Part shown: piece after piece, positions 21,130 to 30,785 of the stretch
How the letters are laid out: each line of letters starts with the position of its first letter
How positions within the stretch are numbered: the stretch's first letter is position 1
Assembly: GCF_022512515.1 (NCBI RefSeq)
Contig: NZ_JAKWBK010000001.1
Location: 1,612,001-1,676,000 of the forward strand
Reading direction: 5' to 3'
Origin: Paraniabella hibiscisoli
Lineage (GTDB): Bacteria > Bacteroidota > Bacteroidia > Chitinophagales > Chitinophagaceae
DNA length: 64,000 nucleotides
Notes under the pieces: model-generated
Databases searched by the model: none
Told to the model about the DNA's origin: nothing
Seen by the model: the letters and a program-made list of their open reading frames with translations, nothing else
Program-made: the position numbers and the translations under genes

Positions 21130-24100
21130 TTAGAATGTAACATTAAGTCCTAAGGTGTAGAAAGCGGGAGTCAGGTAGCCATAGCCTGGCATCTCAGGAT
21201 CGAAGCTGGTGAACTGGCTATTTTTAATGGTAAGGATATTTCTTGCCGACGCATATATTCTCAGGTGTTGCATCCTTGCCCGCGCTGATATTTTTTCGGC
21301 AGGGTATAGCCCAATTCAATATTTCTCAGCTTCAGGTAAGAGCCATCTTCTACAAAATAACTGGACATGCGCAGCTCCGCATTTTGATTGGAGTTAGAGA
21401 TGGCCGGGATATCAGAGTTGGTATTGTCAAAATACCAGCCACCTAAAATACGGGTAGGATGGTTTTTATGCGCCGGTACACTTATATTCCATAGGTCTGA
21501 TTCGTATTTCCAGGCGTTCAGCACCTTATTACCAAACACGCCCTGGAAGAATACATTCAGATCAAAATTGTGGTAGCCCAAATCGAAAGTGATACCGCCA
21601 AAGAGTTTGGGATCTAACACGCCGATATAAGTTCTGTCATTTAGTTCTTCTATCTTTCCGTTTCCATCCAGGTCTTTGTACCGGATACGCCCGATAGCCT
21701 TGCCCGTTTGCTCGGCATGATTGTCTACTTCTTCCTGGGTTTTGAAAATGCCATCTGCCACTAATCCATATAAAATATTGGGGCTTTTTCCTACCACATT
21801 ATCCTCTTTACCATTTCCAGGATATTTATTAATGACGTTCTCTGGTATACTAATGATCCGTGTTTTGTAGGTTCCAATGTTCGCTGAAACCCCGTATTGA
21901 AGGCCGTACGTTGTTTTATCCTTATAGCCTAATTCAAATTCAATCCCCTTATTATTCATAGCTGCACCATTGATCCAGGGCTCACCGCCTTCTCCCATAG
22001 CCGCGATATAGGGTGTTTGTACCAGTATATCGGTGGTCTTTTTGAAATAATAATCAAACGAACCATTTAAGCGATAATTGAAAAGACTAAAATCGATGCC
22101 CAGGTCAGTTTGTTTGGTAGTTTCCCATCTCAGGTCAGGATTGCCCAGCCAGGTTCTTCTATAGCCCGAAAGCAGGGGGCCGGTTTCATTTCCCATAATA
22201 GGATAGGATGTGCCAAAATAATCTGTAGTAAATGGTGTGGAGGTATAGCCTCGTGGTAATCCCTGCACGCTACCGTTGGCGCCCCAGCTGGCTCTTATCT
22301 TCAGGTCTGAAATAAAGCTTAGATTTTCCATGAATTTCTCCTGGCTGATTCGCCAGCCGGCAGAGAACGCAGGGAAAACCGCATACCGGTGATTCACTCC
22401 AAAAAGCGATGAGCCATCTCTTCTTAGCGTGGCAGATAAAAGATATTTCTGATCGAAAGCATAGTTAGCCTTGGCGAATAAAGAATAATACACATATTCA
22501 TCAGCTGTGCTGCCTAAAGAATACTTGTCGCCCGTAGTAATTCCTAAGTGTGCAAAATCTCGGTCTTCCAGGTAAACTCCTTCGCGCCTGGCACTGAATC
22601 CCTCTTGTACAAACCTTGTGTACTCAATACCTCCCACGGCATTAAAACTATGCTTCCCTTTATTCAGGTTATAAGCTAAAGTATTCGTCCAAACATAGCT
22701 TAAGGAATGTGACTGCGTGTTGCCTACATAATTTTCTCCGTTACTGCTTCTGCCACCGGTTTCTGACCACTCTTTATCCAGGGCGCGGTTATAGGCGTTA
22801 CCATAGTCAATTCCGAATTGGGTACGGGCAGATATGCCTTTCCATATATTAAGATCTGCAAAAACATTACCAATGATCTTTACAAAATGGTTGGTATTAT
22901 CTTTATTGTCAGTCAATACGCGCACCGGATTGGTAAAGTCGTCAAAGCCTGCCGCCCCGGCCCAGCCGCCGTTAATATCGCGAACAGGAACTGCGGGAGG
23001 ATTAATCAGGGCCCAACGCAACTCATTAGCATCCCTGTATTGTAAATAAGAAATGGCCAGGTTTTCGCCTACTTTCAAACGATCGTTAATCAGGCTGTAT
23101 TCTGTGTTAGATCTGATAGAGTACTTCCTGAAGAACGTATGTATTTGCGTTCCCTCATTATTAAAATAACCGAGCGAAAACAGGCTTTTAGATTTATCCG
23201 TACCCTTAGATACTGTTACCTGGTGCTCTGTCATGGTAGCCGGCCGAAGAATTTCATCCAGCCAGTTAGTGTTGGATCCTCTTACCGTTTTATCTGCATT
23301 GAGCCATTCTGCAGGTTTTACCGCATCCAGCACTGCTCTGCCATCCGCGTCTCTGTGCCAGGTGAAATCGTAGGTTGCGGGTAAGTTTAAAGGGGTGCCG
23401 TATACCTGCTCATCGTAGGCATAGGCTCTGAACATAGCGGTACCATATTGCTCTGCATTCATTAAAGTAGGTTTTTGAGTTACCTTACTTTGTGCCAGGC
23501 TTCCCGAGTATTCCACTTTGGTCTGGCCCGTTTTTGCCTTTTTGGTTTGAACCAGTATTACACCGCCCGATGCCCGTGCTCCATAGATACTGGCCGATGC
23601 CGCATCTTTTAAAACCTGCATAGACTCAATATCAGCGGCATTGATGTCGCGAAGATTTAAGTTCTCTGTAGGCATACCATCCAGTACGATAAGGGGCCTT
23701 ACACTTCCCGAAAGAGAAGAAAGTCCCCTGATCTGTACCGTTACGTTTTCCGCGGGGTTGCCGCCATTGGTCGTAATATGTACACCTGCCAGTTTACCTG
23801 TAAAGATTTCATGGCATTGGCAGATGGGTTTTTGGCGATATCATTATTGGTAGCCATGGATATGGCCCCGGTAAGGTCTTTTTCTTTTGTACCATATAAC
23901 CCACATACACTTCCTCAAGCAGGGCCACTTCATTTTCCAACGCTACATCAATTACGGGCAGGCCCGCCACTGCCCGCTCCTCAGCTTTTTTCCCTGCGTA
24001 CGTGAATACCAATATTGCTTCGTTTGAGGCGACAGCTATCTCAAATTGGCCGGCACTATTGGTAACCGTAGTGCTATTTGTTCCTTTTATACTTATGCTC

Positions 24101-24267
24101 GCGCCATTTAAAGGGGTTCCTGTTTCCTTTTCAGTAACAGTACCTTTCACTATTCGGTCCTGGTACATATTTACAGCATTTGCGGATGCATGCAGACAAA
24201 TAACCTGGCAAAAAAGGAAACAGGCCAAGATCATTTTGCATGTATTATTCATTGTTTTCTTCTTCAT
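21130..24267 (-). CDS. SusC-like TonB-dependent transporter (no STN domain)
   Basis: Outer-membrane glycan importer of about 1046 aa after repair. Signal peptide (MILACFLFCQVICLHASA), carboxypeptidase-like domain (VKGTVTEKETGTPLNGASIS), plug (EEVYVGYMVQKKKDLTGAIS; VLKDAASASIYGARASGGVI) and barrel ending GLNVTF. It lacks the STN domain of the first SusC, so it is not expected to signal through FecR. Single-base losses lie in the T-runs at 21291-21296 and 23879-23883 and at the CC of 23797-23798 (plus-strand bases). Gene order on the minus strand is uncharacterised secreted protein, SusC, SusD, DUF4185: one PUL transcription unit. Confidence 0.92.
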
Positions 24268-24404
24268 AATATTTGAGAATTGGTTCCGGTTCTTTAATTT
24301 GGATTCTGTTTTCGGCTGCTATTTTCTTGGACAGCTTTATCCGGTGAGGTATATTATTTTTTCGGTATAAATGCTAACCGCCCGGCTGATTGTTTTCTGA
24401 TTTT

Positions 24405-25463
24405 TCATTTGCTGTTTTTTATCTTTTTAATGAATTTATCTGCGGCTAAAGGGCTGATGCCAAAAACAAATGTGCTCCCCTGCATAAATGGCTCTTTCAG
24501 CTCAAAATTTTCAAAAGCAATGCCTCCGGGAATGGGAGACTGACTGGCCCAGTAAGTGTACCGGCCGTTTACCAGCCCTTCCCGCTTGTCTTTGCTATGC
24601 CTGCTGTACCAGTATTGTGTTGCTTTTGCACCATAGTATTTCCAATGGTTGTTGGTCCCGGTGGCGTATACCGCATCAGTAGGATTTTTCTCATCCGGTG
24701 CAGCAATAAAATAGGTCTGGCCTCTCCTGTCTTTTATAAAATCGCTAACGGGGAAATGAGCGTGGGGTGTAAACCCATCTTCTTTGTATTGGGGCCAAAG
24801 TGCTCCAGAGAAGGTCGTCCCTGTTTCTAAGTATACATTTCGCAGGCGTGCATAGTTTCCCATGGTAGCCGTAACAATAAAATGGTCGAGGGCCTTTGAG
24901 CGAGCCGCAGCATAGGTTGTAATTTCCACTTCGTAGGGTTGGTTCTCATAAAACCGCAGCCTTGTATATACTATTGCTCCATTTTCAAAGGGTTCTGAAT
25001 AGATATATACGGTTAATGTTTCTACCCCGGCTATTTTTTCAACTATGCCGGTTGCGGGTGTATTTTCCGGCACCGGAGTGGTGCTCAGGGAATCATTAGC
25101 GCTCCAGAATCTTTTACCTCTTTTGTTGTCCAGTTGACTCATTTCAAGTTCGGAAAGACCGCGGTGCTTATCACCCTTTATCACAGGCTCAAAAGCTATA
25201 AAGTTCATTACCTCCATCTTTTTGTGGCCCAGGTAGGACGTGTATATACGTAATAGTCCACGTGGACCGGGCAATGGAGCCAGGCCTATCTGTAACCCTT
25301 TTGCATGGCCCCAAACCGGTTGTGCAGGCATCTCCTGTGAAGGCTGTACCCATAATCTCCCTGTGTGGGGAGGTGTTAGCTTTTCCCATTCCTGCGCAGT
25401 AACAGCAGTGTAAGTGAGCAAAAGAAACATGCAGGATATAAAAGCAGCATAGAAATTTTTCAT
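24405..25463 (-). CDS. secreted protein of unknown family, first gene of the DUF4185 PUL
   Basis: 352 aa, intact, with a signal peptide (MKNFYAAFISCMFLLLTYTA, cut near VTAQ). I do not recognise the family. The body is rich in aromatic and beta-strand patterns without membrane segments: ends of strands such as GLQIGLAPLPGPRGLLRIY, a conserved-looking RGLSELE, KRFWSAND, EVEITTYAAARSKALDHFIV and WKYYGAKATQYWYSRHSKDK, and a final FENFELKEPFMQGSTFVFGI. The layout resembles beta-sandwich lyase or hydrolase accessory domains. Start ATG 25463 is preferred to one eight codons upstream because it begins the signal peptide. Being first in the SusC/SusD/DUF4185 unit suggests a role in degrading the same glycan; that is inference. 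Confidence 0.7.
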   Translation of the reverse strand: MKNFYAAFISCMFLLLTYTAVTAQEWEKLTPPHTGRLWVQPSQEMPAQPVWGHAKGLQIGLAPLPGPRGLLRIYTSYLGHKKMEVMNFIAFEPVIKGDKHRGLSELEMSQLDNKRGKRFWSANDSLSTTPVPENTPATGIVEKIAGVETLTVYIYSEPFENGAIVYTRLRFYENQPYEVEITTYAAARSKALDHFIVTATMGNYARLRNVYLETGTTFSGALWPQYKEDGFTPHAHFPVSDFIKDRRGQTYFIAAPDEKNPTDAVYATGTNNHWKYYGAKATQYWYSRHSKDKREGLVNGRYTYWASQSPIPGGIAFENFELKEPFMQGSTFVFGISPLAADKFIKKIKNSK

Positions 25464-25704
25464 ACAAACAAATTGATTTCTTATCACCGGTTGATGTATA
25501 TTTCCTCCAACAGGCGCCGAAAATTCTGTGAATAAAGTTTTTGGCGAACCGGCTGTTTGCCACTTTATGTATACTGCGTATATCAGCTACCTCTTACACT
25601 GGAATAGGCAACGCAGTGAAAAAATGATCAAAGCATACCCTATAACCCATGTGCATGTCAATTACTTCTTTTCACCCCGTTTTAAGTCACAGAATTTATT
25701 ATCG

Positions 25705-25780
25705 GCTTAATCGTTTAAGCATTTTCTAAAAAAATATTTCGAAGCAAGCGCCTTACAAAAATACTGCTTAATCGTTTAAA
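25705..25780. promoter_or_regulatory. two LacI-type operator palindromes upstream of the DUF4185 PUL
   Basis: GCTTAATCGTTTAAGC at 25705-25720 and GCTTAATCGTTTAAA at 25766-25780 are near-identical, palindromic around a central CG as in LacI/GalR operators, and 61 bp apart. They lie in the 561-bp gap (25464-26024) between the divergent secreted-protein and rhomboid genes. That gap also has a 12-bp perfect palindrome TTTACCGGTAAA at 25865-25876 and no convincing gene. Confidence 0.55.
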
Positions 25781-26012
25781 TTGCCAAATTTTTGATCTAA
25801 AAAATTACCAATTATAAATTTTGCGTTGATGAATGAAATGGCAAACTACCGAAAAGAGAACGGCTTTACCGGTAAACATCAATCCTCAAGCCGGGGAAAT
25901 AGGATGTATTGAAAAGTAAAATCAGTTGTTGGGTTTAAACTTAACCGGGGTATTGGGTTATTGACAGCGTGCATATTGCATTAAAAATAGACTTTAAAAG
26001 AAATCCATAAAC

Positions 26013-26020
26013 TATCTTTG
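26013..26020 (+). promoter_or_regulatory. -7 box (TATCTTTG) of the rhomboid operon
   Basis: TAnnTTTG match ending 4 bp before the ATG at 26025, so the transcript should start at or next to the start codon. Confidence 0.5.
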
Positions 26021-26024
26021 TCCG

Positions 26025-26680
26025 ATGAGTTTTAATTACAGGCCTGCAGAAAAGTTTCCTCCGGCGGTTAAGAACCTGATCATGATTAATGTGCTGGTTT
26101 GGGTGGCCCAGTTGATTTTTGACAACCGGATGGATCCGGTTTTTATGGGAATAGGATATGAGGGGGATTTACTTCAAAAATTGCATTGTGGCCTGTTGGT
26201 AGTGAAAATTTCCGCCCCTGGCAACTGGTAACGCATATGTTTGCGCATGCAGCTTCGGGCCAGTACATGTTTTTCCATATTCTCTTTAATATGTTTGCCT
26301 TGTGGATGTTTGGGCGTATTTTAGAAAATGTATGGGGCTCTAAACGTTTCCTTATCTTTTACATGATATGTGGATTGGGTGCGGGCGTTGCTCAACTATG
26401 CACCGATTCTGGCATGGCAGTTGGTGCATCAGGTGCTGTTTTTGGTGTGCTGGTCGCTTTCGCAATGACATTTCCCAATACCGAGCTGTATATGATGTTT
26501 ATACCCATACCTATAAAGGCCAAATGGGCGGTGATGGGTTTAATAGCCATAGATCTTTTTGGCGGGGTTTACCAGGTACAGGGCGATAGTATTGCCCATT
26601 TTGCTCACCTGGGTGGCGCCGTAACCGGCTTTATTTTAGTGAAGATATGGAACAAAAGAAACCGGAGAACGTTATATTAG
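26025..26680 (+). CDS. rhomboid intramembrane serine protease
   Basis: Inner-membrane protease that cuts transmembrane helices. About 218 aa after restoring one A in the run at 26176-26180. The catalytic Ser is in GASGAVFG and the catalytic His in FAHLGGAVTG; the HILFNMFALW segment gives the loop-1/helix-2 His and Asn. Six hydrophobic helices can be counted. The second gene, a degenerate rhomboid, follows 45 bp downstream on the same strand. Substrates unknown. Confidence 0.92.
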
Positions 26681-26725
26681 CAGACGCATGCAGATCAGCG
26701 GCAAATTGTAAAAAGAAGATTATCT

Positions 26726-27664
26726 ATGGCGATTTCAGATCGAAATTATGATTCACGGCTTTCCTTTGGAACGAAAGTAAACCCTTTAGTGGTGCTGATA
26801 GGTATTGCTATGATCATTTTCGTGGTACTTACTTTTTTCAGAGGCCTTACAATTCTAAAACTACCCGAAAATGGCGATGTAACGGGTGTTTTTAATAAAA
26901 ATGTACTTTGCTGGTTTGCATTGTCAGGCGATACAGCCCTTGCGTTGGGGAAACCCTGGACGGTTTTAACCTACTCTTTTGTACATACCAATATCTGGCA
27001 GTTGTTTGCCAGCATGATATGGCTTTGGAGTTTCGGGTATATCTTAGTAGACCTGACCGGTTTTAAGAAAATTGTTCCCGTTTTTTATACGGAACAATTG
27101 CCGCGCTGCCGCTTTCCTGCTGGCAAAGAGTTTTTTACCCGTTTCGTTGACCGATACCCAGTATTTTTTAGGAGGAGGACCAGCTATTTTAGCGGTTTGT
27201 GCTGCTGCTACAACAATCAGCCCCAACTATAAAATATTTCCGATGCTTGCCGGGGGTATTTCATTATGGATATTATCTGTTATTTATTTAGCTATTGACC
27301 TGGCAACGCTGCCCCTTAATAGTCCTGAACTGTATATTGCTCATCTGGCAGGGGCTTTAATGGGATTTCTGTTCATTCTGTTACTGAGAAAAGGGATTGA
27401 TGGGAGTGAGTGGATGAACAATTTATATGACTGGGTAACGAATATTTTTTCAACCCGGAAAAACCGGAACATCGTAGAAAACAGATCAAGTCAACACTTT
27501 TTTATAATGCAACAAAGGCTCCTTTTTCAAAAACGCCTAAACTTACTCAGCAAAAACTGGATGAAATTTTAGATAAGATCAATCAGCAAGGCTATGATGC
27601 ATTATCTGAGGATGAAAAAGAGTTTTTAAAAAGAGCCAGTAATGAAGATTTAAAAGGAAAGTAA
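26726..27664 (+). CDS. rhomboid-like membrane protein lacking the catalytic serine
   Basis: About 313 aa after repair, paralogous to the preceding protease: same helix order, WTVLTYSFVHTNIWQLFASM (helix 2 with His but Gln-Leu in place of the Asn pattern) and the final IAHLAGALMGFLF with His. The serine motif is replaced by GGGPAILAV, so proteolysis is not expected. A cytosolic tail (KLDEILDKINQQGYDALSED) ends the protein, a segment often found at the C-terminus of Bacteroidota rhomboids. Frame breaks: T-run 27080-27085, near 27105-27110, and T-run 27445-27450. Probably an iRhom-like pseudoprotease partner of the upstream enzyme. Confidence 0.8.
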
Positions 27665-27727
27665 AATTTACAGATTCTCCAGCGAAATCTTCTTTTACTT
27701 GTCTATCTTCCGGTTGCAAACTACATC

Positions 27728-28840
27728 ATGGGACTTTTTGCAAGAATAAGCAATCGGGTACTGTTTGTAATAAATAGTATAGTTGTCCTGGCCTTTTTAT
27801 TGGCTTGCATCAACCCTTATATCAACCCCGAAGAAGCGCCTTTACTCTCGTTAATCAGCCTCGCTTTTCCCTTTTTATTGCTGTTGGTTATTGCCTTTCT
27901 TATATGGTGGCTCTTTGTAAGGAAAAAATGGGCACTGCTATCTGGTATTGCCCTGTTGCTGGGCGGCGGAGAAATCACCAACTTTTTTGCGGTAAACTTC
28001 TTCAGCTCTTTTGATGAGAAAAAGGAAAAAGACCATGTGCGTATAGCTACCTGGAACGTTGCCCGTTTTATAGAAATGGTGAAGAATAATAATATGGGCA
28101 GTCAAACCAGGTATAAAATGCTCAAGCAGATCGGCCAGGTAAACGCAGATATTTTGTGTTTCCAGGAATTTTCATCATCTGTAAAACAGGATTGGTATAA
28201 TAATATAGTGGCCGTGGGTAAGGGATTAAACTATCCCTATCACTATTTTTCGCACGAAAAAGATGGCGACAGCTTGTTTAATGGCAGCGTCATATTTAGC
28301 CGGTTTCCTATTGTTGATACGGGCATGGTAAGATTTCCACGCCCTACTTTGCCCGAAGCGTTGGTTTTTACGGATATTAAAATGGGTAAAAAAATGATCC
28401 GTGTCTATACCACTCATTTACAGTCAAACCAGTTCAGAAAGGCAGATCTATCTAAAATACAGGAGTTAAAAGGCATTAAAGGCAATGTTTGGGGTAATGC
28501 ACGATATATATTATCCAAATTAAGTGTAGCCATTACCCATCGTAGTATACAGGCCGATATGATCAATAGCATACTGAGCAATAGCCCGCACCCGGTTATT
28601 TTTTGTGGCGATCTTAATGACGTACCCAATTCCTATACTTATAAAACGATTAAGGGCGATATGCAGGATGCCTTCCTGCAAAAAGGTTTTGGGGTGGGGC
28701 GTACCTATACCTCACTGTCTCCCACACTGCGAATTGACTATATTTTTACCGATCAAAACTTTGGAGTAGACCAATGTAAGCGCATTACAACAAAGTCATC
28801 TGATCACTATATGGTGGTAGCAGACCTTAAACTCAGATAG
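27728..28840 (+). CDS. membrane-anchored endonuclease/exonuclease/phosphatase (EEP) family protein
   Basis: 370 aa, intact. Three N-terminal transmembrane helices (about residues 10-85) precede an EEP domain with all key segments: IATWNVARF, ILCFQEFSSS (metal-binding Glu), FCGDLNDVPNS and KSSDHYMVVADL (catalytic His). The family includes DNase I-like nucleases and phosphodiesterases/sphingomyelinases; substrate cannot be chosen from sequence. It follows the rhomboid pair by 63 bp and may share their transcript. Confidence 0.88.
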   Translation: MGLFARISNRVLFVINSIVVLAFLLACINPYINPEEAPLLSLISLAFPFLLLLVIAFLIWWLFVRKKWALLSGIALLLGGGEITNFFAVNFFSSFDEKKEKDHVRIATWNVARFIEMVKNNNMGSQTRYKMLKQIGQVNADILCFQEFSSSVKQDWYNNIVAVGKGLNYPYHYFSHEKDGDSLFNGSVIFSRFPIVDTGMVRFPRPTLPEALVFTDIKMGKKMIRVYTTHLQSNQFRKADLSKIQELKGIKGNVWGNARYILSKLSVAITHRSIQADMINSILSNSPHPVIFCGDLNDVPNSYTYKTIKGDMQDAFLQKGFGVGRTYTSLSPTLRIDYIFTDQNFGVDQCKRITTKSSDHYMVVADLKLR

Positions 28841-28946
28841 TCTAAAATGTCCCACCCGTCGAAAAAAAGGCTTAACTGATCGAAAACCATTATTTCATAC
28901 ATGAGACCTGATTTACATTCGATGCTGAATAGTAAAACGGGTTATT

Positions 28947-29103
28947 ATGAAGGTAGCTGCATCTCTTTTGTTGATTTTGTTTTTCGCAGGCATAAGGGCT
29001 GATGGAGAAATCAAATGGTAAAACCCGATGAAGTAAGGTATTCATAAGAATACTCCAGGTAGATAAAGAAGGAAAACAAACCTATTCAAAAATTATAAAG
29101 TGA
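28947..29103 (+). CDS. small secreted protein made of a signal peptide and a beta-strand tail
   Basis: About 52 aa. ATG 28947 opens a hydrophobic signal-like segment (MKVAASLLLILFFAGIRA), then a short polar linker and the tail FIRILQVDKEGKQTYSKII ending at TGA 29101-29103. Two single-base losses must be assumed, near 29010-29017 and near 29037-29040. The tail is clearly related to the C-termini of the beta-helix proteins at 38026-39496 (IAQIDGDGKKEYSK) and 39507-41407 (VVQVDKDGKKTYSK). No other gene is seen in the 28841-29205 gap. It is either a genuine stand-alone tail protein or the remnant of a larger gene. Confidence 0.45.
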
Positions 29104-29143
29104 GTAAATCCCTAGAAAACTTCCAATATCTAATCTAAACATG

Positions 29144-29167
29144 CCGGGGCTTCAATCCCGGTTTTTT
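29144..29167 (+). terminator. rho-independent terminator
   Basis: CCGGGG / CCCGG stem with a six-base loop followed by TTTTTT, downstream of the small tail protein and upstream of cysS. Confidence 0.8.
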
Positions 29168-29185
29168 ATTGCCTTAGATATCCGT

Positions 29186-29193
29186 TATTTTTG
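29186..29193 (+). promoter_or_regulatory. -7 box (TATTTTTG) of cysS
   Basis: TAnnTTTG match 12 bp before the ATG at 29206; it overlaps an upstream in-frame TTG (29191), which makes that TTG an unlikely start. Confidence 0.5.
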
Positions 29194-29205
29194 CAATCTT
29201 TAGAA

Positions 29206-30719
29206 ATGTCAGAAGAAATGAGTGAGTTAAAAGTATATAATTCGTTATCAAGGCAAAAAGAGGTTTTTGAGCCGGTTACTCCGGGATATGTGGGTATGTA
29301 TGTGTGCGGACCCACAGTGAGTGGCGAAAGTCATTTGGGGCATGCAAGACCTTACGTAACGTTTGATGTTTTGTACCGGTATTTAACTCATTTGGGATAT
29401 AAGGTTCGTTATGTGCGTAATATAACCGATGCCGGTCACTTTGAAGAAGAAGGCCGCCAGGCAGAGGATAAAATATCGCAAAAAGCAGTGTTGGAGAAAC
29501 TGGAGCCCATGGAGCTGGTGCAGAAGTACACCAATTTGTTTCATTGGGCCATGTTGCAATTCAACAATATACCTCCTTCGATTGAGCCTACTGCAACCGG
29601 ACATATTGTAGAGCAGATAGAGATGATTAAGAAACTGATTGCTGAGGGGTATGCTTATGAGAAAAACGGGTCGGTATATTTTGACGTAAAAAATATGCAG
29701 CTAATTACGATTACGGAAAATTAAGTGGACGGAAGATAGAAGATCTGCTCGAAAATACGAGGGAGCTGGAAGGGCAGGGCGAGAAAAACAACCAGGCAGA
29801 TTTTGCGCTTTGGAAGGCAGCGCCGCCGCAGCACATCATGCGCTGGCAAAGTCCATGGGGAGAAGGATTCCCTGGCTGGCATATTGAGTGCTCGGCTATG
29901 GCAACCAAATATCTGGGAAAGCAATTCGATATACATGGGGGTGGTATGGACCTTCAGTTTCCGCACCATGAAAGTGAAATTGCACAAAGCACTATTTGCA
30001 ATAATTCAGCACCGGTTAAGTACTGGATGCATAATAATATGATCACCATCAATGGTCGCAAGATGGGAAAAAGCTACAATAATGTAATCAAACTTACAGA
30101 GTTGTTTAGCGGAGATCATCCTTTGTTGAGCCAGGCATTTCATCCGATGGTGGTAAGGTTCTTTATTCTGCAGAGCCAGTATCGGAGTACGCTTGATTTT
30201 AGCAACGAAGCCTTACAGGCATCTGAGAAGGGGCTGAAAAGATTATGGGAAGCTTATGAAAACCTGATCAAACTTCAATCAAGAAGCGGCGAATTAGCTA
30301 TGGATGCAACAGATAAAGAGCTGGATCAGAAAGTGAATAAGCTGGTAGATGAGTTTGAAGAATTTATGAATGATGATATCAACACTGCTAAAGTGTTGGC
30401 TAATATGTTTGAACTGGCTCCGGTTATTAATGGCATAAAGGATAAAACAGTAGATATTACTGCTTTATCTGCCAATACTTTTAACAAGCTGCAAGTTCAG
30501 TTTAAGACTTTCCTGGAAGATATATTCGGGTTAAAAGGCGTATCAGCTGCCGACAACGAGAAGCTAAAAGATGTAATGCAGGTGCTTATTGACATACGTA
30601 AAGAAGCAAGAAGCAGGAAAGACTTTTTAACTTCTGATGCGATCCGTAATCAACTGGCGCGTATTGGTATTACACTTAAGGACGAAAAAGATGGAACAGT
30701 AAACTGGAATGTTGACTAG
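29206..30719 (+). CDS. cysS: cysteine--tRNA ligase
   Basis: Class I synthetase charging tRNA-Cys. N-terminal MYVCGPTV holds a zinc Cys, SHLGHARP is the HIGH motif, GWHIECSAM and [11 protein letters not shown] are the zinc and substrate-binding segments, and [10 protein letters not shown] is the KMSKS loop. The C-terminal helical domain ends [20 protein letters not shown]. One A is missing in the run at 29691-29696; repaired length is about 504 aa. The ATG at 29206 follows a -7 box; an alternative ATG is four codons in. As an essential gene its break must be a sequence error. Confidence 0.94.
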
Positions 30720-30734
30720 TGCTAGTTCATCAAT

Positions 30735-30767
30735 TGGGCTTTAAAATTCAGCAAAGCCCATTTTTTT
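30735..30767 (+). terminator. terminator after cysS
   Basis: TGGGCTTT / AAAGCCCA stem followed by a run of seven T, between convergent cysS and the M48 protease gene. Confidence 0.85.
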
Positions 30768-30785
30768 CGAAAAAGCTTCTGAATA

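Noticed and set aside
25528-25710. Sixty-codon plus-strand frame in the gap upstream of the rhomboid gene.
   Set aside because: No ribosome site, no recognisable sequence, and it covers the LacI-type palindromes.
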